A stretch of DNA of 64,000 nucleotides from Chloroflexota bacterium (GCA_029782365.1 JAKOUW010000160.1:62001-126000); one strand, 5' to 3'. Shown: positions 17,987 through 27,154, counted from the stretch's first letter. Made by a program: numbers and translations. Notes: generated from the sequence alone by a model not told the origin.

Positions 17987-18046
17987 ACACGTACCTCTTC
18001 AAAGAAATCTTGCAGTAAGCTCACCCGGAGCATTTGCGGTGGCAGG

Positions 18047-18112
18047 TCATTTTCTTGCGGCGACTATCCACAAAAAAACACCCCACTCTCCACACGCTTG
18101 GGGGTGATGCAT
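18047..18112 (-). other. Possible 21-codon leader ORF upstream of efp
   Basis: Starting at the ATG at 18112, almost at the predicted transcription start, an open frame of 21 codons runs through the terminator-like hairpin to a TGA. It begins M-H-H-P-Q and would be leaderless. It could couple translation to attenuation of efp, but there is no comparative evidence and it may be chance. Confidence 0.25.
18072..18106 (-). terminator. Promoter-proximal terminator/attenuator in the efp leader
   Basis: On the minus strand CACCCC (18106-18101) pairs with GGGGTG (18084-18079) and is followed directly by seven T (18078-18072). This is an intrinsic-terminator layout lying between the predicted efp promoter (18120-18128) and the efp ATG at 17986. 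No minus-strand gene ends just upstream, so an attenuation role is more likely than ordinary termination. Confidence 0.6.
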
Positions 18113-18119
18113 CCGAAAG

Positions 18120-18128
18120 ATTATACCA
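18120..18128 (-). promoter_or_regulatory. Extended -10 promoter of efp
   Basis: TGGTATAAT on the minus strand, identical to the ftsH element at 13046-13054. The predicted start is near base 18113, giving an efp leader of about 127 bases. Confidence 0.6.
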
Positions 18129-18252
18129 GAGCTTAGTGCCCTGGAGATCATTATTTCGCGAAATCGTGATGAAGTCAAGTGTGGTAAACTATCTCTAACG
18201 GGCAAGAAACATCTGGCAATCTGCAGGTAGTGAAAGCGCTTTTGGAGGTCAA

Positions 18253-18645
18253 GTGAAGGAGATAACGAAACGGCTGATCTATATCGAAGATGAGCAGGAA
18301 ATGATTGACCTGGTCCGCCTGATCATGGCGCGGCGCGGCTACGATGTGATCGGTGCTACCGGCGGTCACGAGGGTCTGAGCCTGATCAGGCAGTCGAAGC
18401 CAGACCTGGTTCTGCTTGATTTGATGATGCCAGATATGGACGGTTGGGATGTTTACCAGCAAATGAAGGCAGATGAGAGCACGCGCAATATCCCTGTTAT
18501 CGTGGTAACCGCCAAAGCGCAAAGCATCGATAAAGTGCTCGGATTGCACATTGCGAAAGTGGATGATTACATTGCCAAGCCTTTCAGTCCTGGTGAGCTG
18601 GTGGAAAGTGTAGAAAAAGTACTGGCGCGCCAGGTTGCCAAGTGA
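18253..18645 (+). CDS. Single-domain response regulator
   Basis: A 130-residue CheY-like receiver domain with the acidic pair 'EDEQE', the phosphoacceptor Asp in 'LVLLDLMMPDMDGW', Thr in 'VVTAK' and the conserved Lys in 'YIAKPFSP'. No output domain follows, so it must act by protein contact or phosphotransfer. The GTG start has a GGAGG ribosome site four bases upstream. No histidine kinase is adjacent. It diverges from efp across a 266-base gap. Confidence 0.9.
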   Translation: MKEITKRLIYIEDEQEMIDLVRLIMARRGYDVIGATGGHEGLSLIRQSKPDLVLLDLMMPDMDGWDVYQQMKADESTRNIPVIVVTAKAQSIDKVLGLHIAKVDDYIAKPFSPGELVESVEKVLARQVAK

Positions 18646-18709
18646 TCTATTCGCAGGCAGCCTGACCGCACGGCTGGCGACGGGCCTATCATTGTTATCT
18701 GACTCCCTT

Positions 18710-19081
18710 ATGAAATTTATTCCGATTCAAAACAAAAGCCGACCACTCTCTCAGACGATCCGTGCAGGGTACGCGGTATCTTTTATTGACCGCCTGCGCG
18801 GCCTGATGTTTCGCTCCTCAATCGCAGAGTCAGAAGGATTGGTGCTGGTCCAGAGGCGCGACAGTGTGCTGGATTCCTCTATCCATATGATGTTTGTGCC
18901 TTTTGACCTGGCGGTGGTTTGGGTTGCAGAGCGAGGTGAAGTGGTGGATGTGCAATTGGCCCGTTCTTGGCGACCCGCTTACTTCCCACGACGCCCCGCG
19001 CGCTATGTCTTGGAACTGCATGCCAGCCGCCTGGGTGATTTTCAAATTGGTGATCAGGTGATTCTTGGTGCGCCGGCGTAG
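18710..19081 (+). CDS. DUF192 family protein
   Basis: A 123-residue protein with the DUF192 pattern: 'RLRGLMFRSSIAESEGLVLV', a central 'IHMMFVPFDLAVVWV' and a C-terminal 'YVLELHASRLGDFQIGDQV'. The start is taken at ATG 18710; the frame is open further upstream but only with a TTG that overlaps the response regulator. DUF192 proteins are usually small and extracytoplasmic with unknown function. No signal peptide is seen here. Its end overlaps the next gene, a LysM/M23 peptidase, which suggests co-expression with cell-wall work. Confidence 0.85.
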   Translation: MKFIPIQNKSRPLSQTIRAGYAVSFIDRLRGLMFRSSIAESEGLVLVQRRDSVLDSSIHMMFVPFDLAVVWVAERGEVVDVQLARSWRPAYFPRRPARYVLELHASRLGDFQIGDQVILGAPA

Positions 19082-20465
19082 TTTGTTAGCCCTGGTGTTG
19101 GCAGCGGTTATCTTTAGTCTGCCATTGCAAGCGCGCGCGCAGGATGCACAACCCACCGGCCCGGTGTATATTGTGCAAAGCGGAGATTCGCTGTGGTCGA
19201 TTGCCGAGCGGTTTGGTGTCACAGTGAATGATTTGGTCAATGCCAACCATCTGGCGGATGCCAATGCGATCAAAACTGGCGATGCGCTCGTTATACCCGG
19301 ATTGGAAGGAGTAACCGGTCGCCTTGAAACCCGCCAAGTCGCCTTTGGCGAAAACTTGCTCAGCCTGAGCCGCCGTTATCAAGTGCCTGAAGACTTGCTC
19401 ACGCACCTCAACCACCTGACCAGCCCGGCTGAGATTTATGCCGGGAAGGATCTGATCATCCCTGTGCCGCAGGAAAATTCGCCTGAACTGGCGCAGCGCG
19501 CCGCACTGGACAAGGGCCAATCTTTATTGGAATTATCCATCTTGCAAGGCGTCAATCCCTGGCAGGTTGTTGGTTGGAACCACCTGGCCGGGGAATGGGC
19601 CGCCCTGCCTGACGATGTGCTTCACCTCCCTGGCGATGGCACTGGTCCGGGGGCTTTACCCACGGCGGTCAGCTCCCTGGTGATTGACTCGTTGCCTTTC
19701 GTGCAGGGCCGGTTCAGTTTGCTGCGTGTGCAAACAACCAGCAATATGCAGCTCAGCGGAAGCCTGCTGGGGCATTCTCTCAACTTCTTTAGCCTTCCTG
19801 AGGGAGGCTATGTTGCTCTGCAGGGCGTGCACGCGCTGACCCAGCCCGGGATTTATCCGCTTACGCTGCACGGTGAGCTGGATGGTGGAGCGGGTTTTGG
19901 CATTACCCAGTATGTGGAGGTTGATTCTGGAAATTATGCCGTTGATCCTGACCTGGAAGTGGACCCGGCAACGATCGACCCGGCTGTTACCCAACCCGAA
20001 GACGCTCAATGGACCGCGTTGGCCCAGCCAGCGACCCCAGACAGGCTGTGGGAAGGTGTGTTTAGCGCCCCGGTAGCCAAAGATTTTGCCTCCTGCTGGC
20101 CTTCCCAATTTGGCAACCGCCGCTCATATAATGCAGGGGCATTTAAGGGATTTCATACAGGCCTGGATTATTGTGGTTCTGTGGGCAATCCGATTTATGC
20201 CCCAGCGGCCGGGGTGGTTGTATTCGCTGGACCGCTGACAGTGCGCGGCAACGCAACCATGATCAATCACGGCTGGGGAGTTTACACGGGCTACATGCAC
20301 CAATCCGAGATCCAGGTGCAGGTTGGCCAGCGAGTAGAAGCGGGCCAACAGATCGGGCTGGTGGGCAATACCGGGCGTGTCACTGGTCCACACTTGCATT
20401 TTGAAGTATGGGTTGGCGGTGTGCAGGTCAACCCCCGCATGTGGTTAGAGACCCCGTACCCTTAA
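19068..20465 (+). CDS. LysM and M23-family (LytM) peptidase, secreted
   Basis: A protein of about 465 residues with an N-terminal signal peptide ('SLLALVLAAVIFSLPLQARA'). Two LysM peptidoglycan-binding repeats follow ('YIVQSGDSLWSIAERFGV' and 'VAFGENLLSLSRRYQV'), with a third weaker one. The C-terminal M23 domain has H-x(3)-D in 'GFHTGLDYCG' and H-x-H in 'GPHLHFEVW', both zinc-binding sets. It should bind and cut or regulate cutting of peptidoglycan. The first GTG is 19068, and a TTG precedes it at 19065. The gene overlaps the DUF192 gene by 14 bases. Confidence 0.92.
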   Translation: MRRRSLLALVLAAVIFSLPLQARAQDAQPTGPVYIVQSGDSLWSIAERFGVTVNDLVNANHLADANAIKTGDALVIPGLEGVTGRLETRQVAFGENLLSLSRRYQVPEDLLTHLNHLTSPAEIYAGKDLIIPVPQENSPELAQRAALDKGQSLLELSILQGVNPWQVVGWNHLAGEWAALPDDVLHLPGDGTGPGALPTAVSSLVIDSLPFVQGRFSLLRVQTTSNMQLSGSLLGHSLNFFSLPEGGYVALQGVHALTQPGIYPLTLHGELDGGAGFGITQYVEVDSGNYAVDPDLEVDPATIDPAVTQPEDAQWTALAQPATPDRLWEGVFSAPVAKDFASCWPSQFGNRRSYNAGAFKGFHTGLDYCGSVGNPIYAPAAGVVVFAGPLTVRGNATMINHGWGVYTGYMHQSEIQVQVGQRVEAGQQIGLVGNTGRVTGPHLHFEVWVGGVQVNPRMWLETPYP

Positions 20466-20483
20466 TGGGACAGGCGTGGTGAA

Positions 20484-20819
20484 TCATTCCTCCACGTCTG
20501 AATCTTCACTTTCGACCTGGGTTTGCTCCTCTTCAACTGTATCCGAACGGAATTCAGCGCCGCTGTCAGCCGGCACCGGTTCCAGGTCAAGCTGATTTGT
20601 GTAATATGCGTCCAGAATCTGCCGAGCGCGGTCAGCCTGGTCTTCGGGGGTTAAAAGCTGCACTGCGCCAAGCGCTGGGATTTGTATTCCATAGGCGCGC
20701 CCGGCGCCTTCCTGGTTAAGCCAAACCTCAATACCCTGGGCTTCGAGCAAACCGCGCAGGATTTCAGCAATTATATCGCCGCTAACTTCATCCACAACAA
20801 CCCATTCATGTGCTGTCAT
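20484..20819 (-). CDS. DUF2007-like putative signal-transducing protein
   Basis: A 111-residue protein resembling DUF2007 ('EWVVVDEVSGDIIAEILRGL', then 'IEVWLNQEGAGRAYG') with an acidic Glu/Asp-rich tail. DUF2007 domains are small ferredoxin-like folds, often called putative signal transducers. The role is unknown. The start at ATG 20819 has an AAGGAG ribosome site; a frame-compatible ATG 39 bases upstream lacks one. It is convergent with the M23 peptidase gene, only 18 bases away. Confidence 0.75.
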   Translation of the reverse strand: MTAHEWVVVDEVSGDIIAEILRGLLEAQGIEVWLNQEGAGRAYGIQIPALGAVQLLTPEDQADRARQILDAYYTNQLDLEPVPADSGAEFRSDTVEEEQTQVESEDSDVEE

Positions 20820-20933
20820 TGCCCTACTCCTTTGAAACTCGATGTGATGAATTCGCACACACGTTTACCCGTTGGGGTTTTCGTCCTTCAAGAACCCTGA
20901 TGATTCGCTGGTTTTGTTATGCTCTCTTTAGAG

Positions 20934-20970
20934 TATAATATCAACAGGTGCAAAACGCAAATTTGCGTTT
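20934..20970 (+). promoter_or_regulatory. -10 box and 18-bp perfect palindrome upstream of the gene at 21002
   Basis: TATAAT at 20934-20939 predicts a start near 20946. Bases 20953-20970 form AAACGCAAATTTGCGTTT, a perfect 18-base palindrome, in the 5' untranslated region 31 bases before the ATG. A dimeric repressor site is the simplest reading. No regulator gene is adjacent. Confidence 0.55.
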
Positions 20971-21001
20971 ATTGCTGCTATTCTATGAATCTGAGGATTT
21001 T

Positions 21002-22585
21002 ATGACGGTAACTGGACCAACGCTCTCACTACCGGTTGAGTATTGGGAGAATTTCGAAATTACAGAACGAGACAACGAATTTATCTACAATTACTTAATG
21101 GAAAAGGAAGTCCCCCTGACTTCTCAAGAACTCGCCAGTGCCCTGGTACACGAACGCATCCAACATGAACGCACTCGTCTGGAGCGGGATCGCTCCTCAC
21201 TCGGGGAAATTTATCTGCCCAAAGGCGCTTATAAAGTGGGACAGGCGCTGGTTTTCCCCGCTTTGGGTTGGAAACGCGGCCGGGTCAACACTGTCCGTCC
21301 TGGCGTCAATCCTGATCTGCCGAATTTCCAGGTAATCCAGGTGACGTTTGACGATGGAGATACACGCCAGTTTGCAGCAGGCGTTGCGGAGCATGTGCTG
21401 AATGCCCCACCCGAGCAAAACGAGATTGGCGCTGAGCTGGATCCGGAAAATGTGCTTGCCGATTTCGGGGAGAGTTTGCAGGCAGTTCTGGAAGATCAAC
21501 TGGATAACAATCCGGATTTTGTACGCATCGCGGGCAAATGGTTCCCACGCGCCCTGCTTGTCGATATCAACACCGGGCACTTAAACCTGGCGGAGGCTGT
21601 GTTGGATATGGCCAGCGGCGGACCGTTGACCACCCAGGCACTTCTCGACCAAATCGGTTTGTCCACGGATGTCAACCCTCGCCTGGTCGAGTTTTCAATG
21701 AACCTTGCCCTGCAAGAGGATCCGCGATTCGATGAAGTTGGCCCCAGCGGTGAAGTTCTGTGGTTTCTCAACCGCCTGGAACCTGAGGCGGTGCTGCGGC
21801 CGCATCCCTTCTTGCGTTACAACGAGATACCCTATGATCGCAATTCGCTGGATGAAGGGATGTTGGCGCTGGAACGGGAAATTGACGATGAACTGACCCC
21901 GTACACCGGAAAGATCCCCCCGTCCAACGAAGTCAGCATCCCCCTGATTTTCGCTCACTGGCGGGCTGGCACCCTGCCCCTGAGCGTCCGCTTGCGACCG
22001 CTCTTTCCCACGGCTTACGAGGCGCCGCGCATCCGCTTTACCCTGGTCGATGGAGAAAATGGCCAAAAATTCCAGGGTTGGGTGGTGCGCACTCATCGAT
22101 ATGTGTACGGCTTGAAAGAATGGTACCAAAGCAAAGGTGTCTTCCCGGGCAGCCTGGTGAAAGTGCGGCGCGGGAAAAACCCTGGCGAAGTGATTGTGCA
22201 GTGCGAGACCCGGCGGCCTACCCGAGATTGGGTGCGCACCGTGCTGGTCGGCTCGGATGGGGGTGTGGTGTTTGCCATGCTCAAACAAAATCTCTCCACC
22301 ACCTTTGACGAGCGCATGACCGTGATCGTACCGGACCCAAAAGCTTTGGAACAGATTTGGTCTCAGCCGCGCAAAGAAAACCGGTCTTTTGATGACTTTC
22401 TGTTGGATATTGTGCGTGACCTGGCCCGGTTGACGCCTCAAAGCCATGTGCACGCCGCGGAACTGTACGCAGCTGTCAATACAATCCGCCGCTGCCCACC
22501 TGGGCTGATGCTGGCTACGCTGGCCTCCAATCCCAGGTTTGTGCACGTGGGCGATATGCATTTTCGCATCAACGATACCGATTAG
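21002..22585 (+). CDS. Conserved hypothetical protein, 527 residues
   Basis: I do not recognise a family with confidence. The protein is soluble, acidic and has no membrane helix. The N-terminal part is helical ('NEFIYNYLMEKEVPLTSQELASALVHERI', quoted in part: 'LTSQELASALVHERI'). A segment 'YKVGQALVFPALGWKRGRV' looks like a small barrel, similar in feel to 'VTFDDGDTRQFAAG'. Later segments suggest winged helices ('GGPLTTQALLDQIGLS') and a domain near 'LVKVRRGKNPGEVIVQC'. It is followed 18 bases later by another unrecognised gene with a similar 'PMTPEELGRALG' helix. The start is ATG 21002, with AGGA upstream. The pair appears to be a regulated two-gene operon behind a palindrome. Confidence 0.75.
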   Translation: MTVTGPTLSLPVEYWENFEITERDNEFIYNYLMEKEVPLTSQELASALVHERIQHERTRLERDRSSLGEIYLPKGAYKVGQALVFPALGWKRGRVNTVRPGVNPDLPNFQVIQVTFDDGDTRQFAAGVAEHVLNAPPEQNEIGAELDPENVLADFGESLQAVLEDQLDNNPDFVRIAGKWFPRALLVDINTGHLNLAEAVLDMASGGPLTTQALLDQIGLSTDVNPRLVEFSMNLALQEDPRFDEVGPSGEVLWFLNRLEPEAVLRPHPFLRYNEIPYDRNSLDEGMLALEREIDDELTPYTGKIPPSNEVSIPLIFAHWRAGTLPLSVRLRPLFPTAYEAPRIRFTLVDGENGQKFQGWVVRTHRYVYGLKEWYQSKGVFPGSLVKVRRGKNPGEVIVQCETRRPTRDWVRTVLVGSDGGVVFAMLKQNLSTTFDERMTVIVPDPKALEQIWSQPRKENRSFDDFLLDIVRDLARLTPQSHVHAAELYAAVNTIRRCPPGLMLATLASNPRFVHVGDMHFRINDTD

Positions 22586-22603
22586 ACCCTGGGGAGAATA
22601 TCT

Positions 22604-23041
22604 GTGACTGAATTGAAACGCTACAGCCTGGTCAAGCCTACCTTGCACACTCGTTTTCACATCGATTTCGATTGGTGGCAACAGACGGACAACGACTGGC
22701 GTGTATACCTGGCGGGACTGCTGTGTGCTCAGCATAAAGAAGCATTTTCTGGCCCCGCCGCTCATCAAGTGATTGATTGGGTTGACCCCAAAACCGCAGA
22801 GGTGCAGCAGGTGGACGGTGTCCAGCACATCTTAATCGTCCACTGCGCCCGGCAGGCAGATTTTATCAGCCCACATATAACATTGGTGGATTCTGTCTTT
22901 CGCTTGTTTTTAACTAATGGAAATGCGCCGATGACGCCCGAGGAACTGGGCCGCGCCCTGGGGCGTTCAGGTGATATCATATTAAAAACTCTATCTGGCG
23001 GGCGTGTTTACCGGGGGATGCGCCCTGTCCAGGAGAGTTAA
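22604..23041 (+). CDS. Conserved hypothetical protein, partner of the 21002 gene
   Basis: A 145-residue protein with a GTG start and a GGGGAG ribosome site. It begins 'KRYSLVKPTLHTRFHIDFDWW'-like (shown in part) and has a C-terminal winged-helix-like stretch ('PMTPEELGRALGRSGDIILKTL'-like) of the kind that binds DNA or protein. It is not assigned to a named family. It sits 18 bases after the 527-residue gene and just before tRNA-Arg, so it should share the same transcript. Confidence 0.7.
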   Translation: MTELKRYSLVKPTLHTRFHIDFDWWQQTDNDWRVYLAGLLCAQHKEAFSGPAAHQVIDWVDPKTAEVQQVDGVQHILIVHCARQADFISPHITLVDSVFRLFLTNGNAPMTPEELGRALGRSGDIILKTLSGGRVYRGMRPVQES

Positions 23042-23047
23042 GCCAAG

Positions 23048-23120
23048 GCCCTCGTAGCTCAATGGACAGAGCAGCAGCCTTCTAAGCTGTTGGTTGTGGG
23101 TTCGATCCCCGCCGGGGGCG
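23048..23120 (+). tRNA. tRNA-Arg (anticodon UCU)
   Basis: A 73-base cloverleaf. The acceptor stem GCCCTCG (23048-23054) pairs with CGGGGGC (23113-23119), with discriminator G. The D arm is GCTC/GAGC. The anticodon arm is GCAGC-CTTCTAA-GCTGT with anticodon TCT, and the T arm is GTGGG-TTCGATC-CCCGC. CCA is not encoded. It decodes AGA/AGG. Confidence 0.95.
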
Positions 23121-23146
23121 CTGAATTTTATAGGAGTGAAGGCAAT

Positions 23147-23671
23147 ATGCCAATAGAACGAAGCGGTGAATTTAAATTAGGCGACAAATTGGTCACCATG
23201 GTTGGCGATGAATTAAAGGTTGGGCAGTACGCCCCCGAATTTTCTGTGCATGCAAACGATTGGTCTAAAGTCTATGGACTGGAAAGCACGCACGGAAAGG
23301 TGCGTATCATAGCCGCCCTGCCCTCGCTGAACACCTCGGTGTGCGATCGGGAAACCCGGAGGTTTAATGAAGAAGCGGCGGGCCTGGGTCAAGATATCGT
23401 GGTCATGGTGCTCAGCACCGATTTGCCGTATGCGCAAAAAAATTGGTGCGCTGCAGCCGGGGTAGACCGCGTAGTAACCCTTTCTGATCATTACGACACA
23501 AATTTTGGCGAAAAATACGGCGTGTTAATTAAGGAACGCCGGGTTTTCCGCCGGGCTGTGTTTGTGGTTGACCGGCAGGCGAAAATTGTATATGCTGAGT
23601 ATATGAAGAGTCAAGGCGACGAGCCTGATTATCCTCAAGTGCTTAATGTTGCCAGGAAAGCGCTTGAATAA
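23147..23671 (+). CDS. tpx: Thiol peroxidase (Tpx, atypical 2-Cys peroxiredoxin)
   Basis: A 174-residue redoxin of the Tpx type. The peroxidatic Cys lies in 'LPSLNTSVCDRETRRF' and the resolving Cys in 'NWCAAAGV', the spacing of Tpx enzymes that form an intramolecular disulfide. It reduces hydrogen peroxide and alkyl hydroperoxides with thioredoxin. The start is ATG 23147 after an AGGAG site, 27 bases after the tRNA. It is followed by Hsp20 and Lon, so the group looks like a stress-response run, which fits the aerobic respiration encoded further right. Confidence 0.93.
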   Translation: MPIERSGEFKLGDKLVTMVGDELKVGQYAPEFSVHANDWSKVYGLESTHGKVRIIAALPSLNTSVCDRETRRFNEEAAGLGQDIVVMVLSTDLPYAQKNWCAAAGVDRVVTLSDHYDTNFGEKYGVLIKERRVFRRAVFVVDRQAKIVYAEYMKSQGDEPDYPQVLNVARKALE

Positions 23672-23703
23672 GATTTTATTGTGCTTGTAAAGGAGTGTGC
23701 AGC

Positions 23704-24141
23704 ATGATTGACATTATTTTAGGTCACGATCCTTTGCGGCAGGGCTGGAACAATATAGAAGACGGACCAACATTTTTAATTGATGGGTCTCCCTGGCGTT
23801 TGGTCAGCCGGCACCGGCTGTGGCGGCCTCCAATCGATATCTATGAGACAGACGAAAATCTTGTCGTGCGCCTTGAAGTAGCAGGGATGAAAGAATCCGA
23901 TTTCATCCTCACTTTGCGCAGCCGCCGATTATTAATTTATGGCAACCGGTCAGATATAACGGAACGGCGTGCATACCACCAGATGGAAATTCCGTTTGGA
24001 GAATTCTCAATCGATATTGAGCTGCCAGTTGCGGTGAATAGCGAAACAATACAGGCGTCTTACCAGGATGGTTTTCTGAAGATCGTCATATCGAAAGAAC
24101 AAAGTTACACAATTCTCCCCATAGAGGAAAATGAAAGCTAA
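23704..24141 (+). CDS. Hsp20/alpha-crystallin small heat-shock protein
   Basis: A 145-residue protein with an alpha-crystallin domain from about residue 40 ('PPIDIYETDENLVVRLEVAG') and the conserved 'DGFLKIVI' end motif. Small heat-shock proteins hold unfolded clients without ATP. ATG 23704 is preceded by AAGGAG at a good distance; a GTG nine bases upstream is too close to that site. The stop codon is directly followed by the lon ATG, so the two are translationally adjacent. A C-terminal IxI motif may be represented by 'ILPIE'. Confidence 0.9.
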   Translation: MIDIILGHDPLRQGWNNIEDGPTFLIDGSPWRLVSRHRLWRPPIDIYETDENLVVRLEVAGMKESDFILTLRSRRLLIYGNRSDITERRAYHQMEIPFGEFSIDIELPVAVNSETIQASYQDGFLKIVISKEQSYTILPIEENES

Positions 24142-26784
24142 ATGCCTGCATCGCGTTGGACATCTCTAAACTACATGCCCTGGTGGGACAAAAGCGATTG
24201 GCCAGAGGATGATGCCCTCAATTTACAGGAATGGATGCTGAACAGCGTAATTCCGCCAGCCTCCTCATCCCTGGAAAACCTGGCAAACGGGTCTGATGAT
24301 GCCGAAGGCCAGAGCCCTCAAGAACCGGTAAATACGATCCCCTCTGTGCTGCCGATACTGCCGCTGCGTGGTTTGGTGGTTTATCCAGAAACAGCAGTGC
24401 CCCTGACAATTGGTCAGCCGCGCTCGATTCGCCTCGTGGATGATGTGGTCGCCCAGGATAACCGCTTGATTGGATTGCTGACCGCCAAAGACCCAGATCT
24501 TGAGATGCCCCAGCCGGCCGATTTGTATATGATGGGCACGGTGGCAATCGTCCACCGGCTTTTCCGCGCTCCGGATGGGACGATTCGGCTGCTGGTTCAG
24601 GGACTGACGCGTTTTAAAGTCGTTGAATTTGTCCAGCTCGAGCCGTATTTAAAAGCCCAAATCCAGCTCTCACCAGAAACAACAGAGACTGGCCTGGAAA
24701 TTGAAGCGCTCGCCCGCAATGCGCGTGACCAGTTTGCCCATATCGCGGAAATGATCCCCTCTATACCGCGAGAGCTAGTATCGTCCGTCCAGACATTAGA
24801 AGATCCTCTGCAAACGGTATACACCATCGCCAATTTTCAACGCATGGATCTGGATGCGGCGCAGAATATCCTGGAGCTTGACTCTGTCTCGGCCAAGCTG
24901 CACAAACTGATCGGTATTCTGACGCGCGAAGTGGAGGTGTTGGAAATTGGACAGAAGATTCAGAGCGAGGCGCGCTCCGAAATCGAAAAGATGCAGCGCG
25001 AATATTTCTTGCGTGAACAGCTCAAAGCCATCCAACGCGAGCTGGGTGAAGGCGACGAACAGACCGCCGAAGTGGAAGAACTGCGCCAGAAAATCCAGGC
25101 GGCCAGTATGCCGGAGGAGGCTGATAAGCAGGCTCGCCGTGAGCTAGACCGCCTGTCGCGTTTACCGACCTCGGCTGCCGAATATGGTGTGATCCGCACT
25201 TACCTGGAAACCCTGGTAGCCTTGCCCTGGGCTCAAACCACCCCCGACAACCTGGATATCCTACATGCCCGTCAGGTGTTGGATGAAGATCATTTTGGCC
25301 TGGAAGATGTCAAGGAGCGCATTCTTGAATTCCTGGCTGTGCGCAAACTGCGCCTGGAGAGGCGTGAAGATCTGGACACATTACCCCCTGATGATATCCG
25401 GCATGTGAGAGAAGGGGTGATCCTGTGCTTTGTCGGCCCTCCTGGCGTGGGCAAGACTTCTCTCGGCCGTTCGATTGCCCGGGCGATGGGCAGGAAGTTT
25501 GTGCGCATCTCATTGGGTGGAATGCGCGATGAAGCCGAAATCCGTGGTCACCGCCGGACTTATATTGGGGCGCTGCCAGGCCGCATTTTACAGGCGCTGC
25601 GGCGAGTCGAATCGCGCAACCCTGTGTTTATGCTGGATGAAATCGATAAACTGACTTTTGATTTCCACGGCGACCCTGCCTCGGCACTGCTGGAAGTTTT
25701 GGATCCAGAGCAAAACTCGGAATTCCGTGATCATTATCTTGAGGTGGCATTTGATCTCTCCCAAGTGATGTTCATTACAACTGCCAACCAAATGGAACCT
25801 ATCCCAGCGCCGCTCCTGGATCGCATGGAATTGATCAATCTCTCTGGGTACACCGAGGGAGAGAAGGTATCAATCGCGCGGCAGTATCTCATCCCACGCC
25901 AGATCCGCGAAAATGGCTTACGCCCCGAGGAAGTAAACATCGACGATGAAGCTTTAAAAGCGATCATCCGTTCGTACACACGCGAAGCCGGAGTGCGCAA
26001 CCTGGAGCGAGAAATTGGCGGCGTCTGCCGGAAACTGGTCACACAAATTGCCAGGGGAGATACTGAGGCGGCGGTGGTGAAACCTGAAATGATCAAAGAA
26101 TTCCTGGGCAGGCCGCATTTTCATGGCACCGAAGAGATCGCCATGCGCACTTCCCTGCCGGGGGTGGCAACCGGATTGGCCTATACACCCACAGGCGGCG
26201 ATGTGCTGTTCATCGAAGCAACACGCATGCCAGGCGGGAAGGGCTTTCAGGTTACTGGTTCGGTAGGTAATGTCATGCAAGAATCGGCGCACGCAGCTTT
26301 ATCATTTGTGCGGGCGCGCGCTGAAGCATTTCACCTGGATACAGATTTCTTTGAAAAATCGGATATTCACTTGCACATTCCATCTGGCGCGCAGCCCAAA
26401 GATGGCCCATCCGCCGGCGTGACCATGGCGACTGCCCTGGTATCACTGATTTCGGCTCGCCCGGTTCGCCCGGAATTGGCCATGACAGGTGAGATCACGC
26501 TGCGCGGGCAGGTGCTGCCTGTGGGCGGCATCAAAGAAAAGGTGCTGGCTGCCCATCGTTTCGGTCTCAAAACAGTTATTTTGCCTCGCCGTAACGAGGC
26601 CGACCTGGAAGATTTGCCCGAGGAAGTTCGTTCTTCAATGAAATTCATCCTGGTGGATACGGTTGACGAAGTGGTCAATGCTGCCCTGGAAACAGACACC
26701 GGCAAAACAGGGGCGTCCACTGCCCAAATGCAGCTTGAGATCGAGCAGCCAGTTGCTGAAAATGCCGCCTCATCGCTTTCGTAA
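24142..26784 (+). CDS. lon: ATP-dependent protease Lon (LonA type)
   Basis: An 880-residue protein with the LonA order: substrate-binding N-domain from about residue 70 ('[17 protein letters not shown]'), AAA+ module with Walker A '[15 protein letters not shown]' and Walker B '[10 protein letters not shown]', and C-terminal Ser-Lys protease with Ser in '[14 protein letters not shown]' and Lys in '[12 protein letters not shown]'. It degrades damaged and regulatory proteins. About 65 residues precede the usual Lon start and are acidic and Trp-rich ('[20 protein letters not shown]'), which is atypical. The gene begins at the base after the hsp20 stop codon, so a chaperone and a protease are made together. 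Confidence 0.96.
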   Translation: MPASRWTSLNYMPWWDKSDWPEDDALNLQEWMLNSVIPPASSSLENLANGSDDAEGQSPQEPVNTIPSVLPILPLRGLVVYPETAVPLTIGQPRSIRLVDDVVAQDNRLIGLLTAKDPDLEMPQPADLYMMGTVAIVHRLFRAPDGTIRLLVQGLTRFKVVEFVQLEPYLKAQIQLSPETTETGLEIEALARNARDQFAHIAEMIPSIPRELVSSVQTLEDPLQTVYTIANFQRMDLDAAQNILELDSVSAKLHKLIGILTREVEVLEIGQKIQSEARSEIEKMQREYFLREQLKAIQRELGEGDEQTAEVEELRQKIQAASMPEEADKQARRELDRLSRLPTSAAEYGVIRTYLETLVALPWAQTTPDNLDILHARQVLDEDHFGLEDVKERILEFLAVRKLRLERREDLDTLPPDDIRHVREGVILCFVGPPGVGKTSLGRSIARAMGRKFVRISLGGMRDEAEIRGHRRTYIGALPGRILQALRRVESRNPVFMLDEIDKLTFDFHGDPASALLEVLDPEQNSEFRDHYLEVAFDLSQVMFITTANQMEPIPAPLLDRMELINLSGYTEGEKVSIARQYLIPRQIRENGLRPEEVNIDDEALKAIIRSYTREAGVRNLEREIGGVCRKLVTQIARGDTEAAVVKPEMIKEFLGRPHFHGTEEIAMRTSLPGVATGLAYTPTGGDVLFIEATRMPGGKGFQVTGSVGNVMQESAHAALSFVRARAEAFHLDTDFFEKSDIHLHIPSGAQPKDGPSAGVTMATALVSLISARPVRPELAMTGEITLRGQVLPVGGIKEKVLAAHRFGLKTVILPRRNEADLEDLPEEVRSSMKFILVDTVDEVVNAALETDTGKTGASTAQMQLEIEQPVAENAASSLS

Positions 26785-26793
26785 GGATTTATC

Positions 26794-27153
26794 ATGCGCC
26801 GTGTGATGTTGGTCGAAGATGATGCGACAATGGTGTTCCTGCTAAAAATGCTGCTTGAAATGGAGGATTTTGAAGTCTCTGCCTACGGTGACGGTACCCA
26901 GGAAGTCACCTTGGGCGCCATGCATGAGGTTTCCCCGGATGTCGTTTTGCTCGATATCAATTTGCGGAACATGAACGGTTTGGAATTGCTGAAATGTATG
27001 CGCAAAGATGATGCTCTAAAGCACATTAAAGTGATCATGACATCAGGGCTGGATTCGAGCGATGTTTGCCTGCAAGCAGGGGCGAATGCTTTTTTATTAA
27101 AACCATATATGCCGGATGATTTGATCCGGAAAGTTAAGGAAGAAATCAATTAA
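26794..27153 (+). CDS. Single-domain response regulator
   Basis: A 119-residue receiver domain: acidic 'VEDDA', phosphoacceptor Asp in 'VVLLDINLRNMNGLEL', Thr/Ser in 'IMTSG' and Lys in 'LLKPYMPDD'. There is no output domain. It lies 9 bases after lon and one base before the PHP/AlbA_2 gene, on the same strand. Such tight spacing suggests it regulates or is regulated with these partners. No histidine kinase is near. Confidence 0.9.
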   Translation: MRRVMLVEDDATMVFLLKMLLEMEDFEVSAYGDGTQEVTLGAMHEVSPDVVLLDINLRNMNGLELLKCMRKDDALKHIKVIMTSGLDSSDVCLQAGANAFLLKPYMPDDLIRKVKEEIN

Positions 27154-27154
27154 C

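Noticed and set aside
17006..18136. Long plus-strand open frame (376 codons) opposite efp and the Cys-rich gene
   Set aside because: It lies antisense to efp, a certain gene, and has no ribosome site, domain or neighbour support.
21695..22828. Long minus-strand frame (377 codons) opposite the 527-residue gene
   Set aside because: It overlaps two co-oriented genes with ribosome sites and has no recognisable domain; it is a composition shadow.
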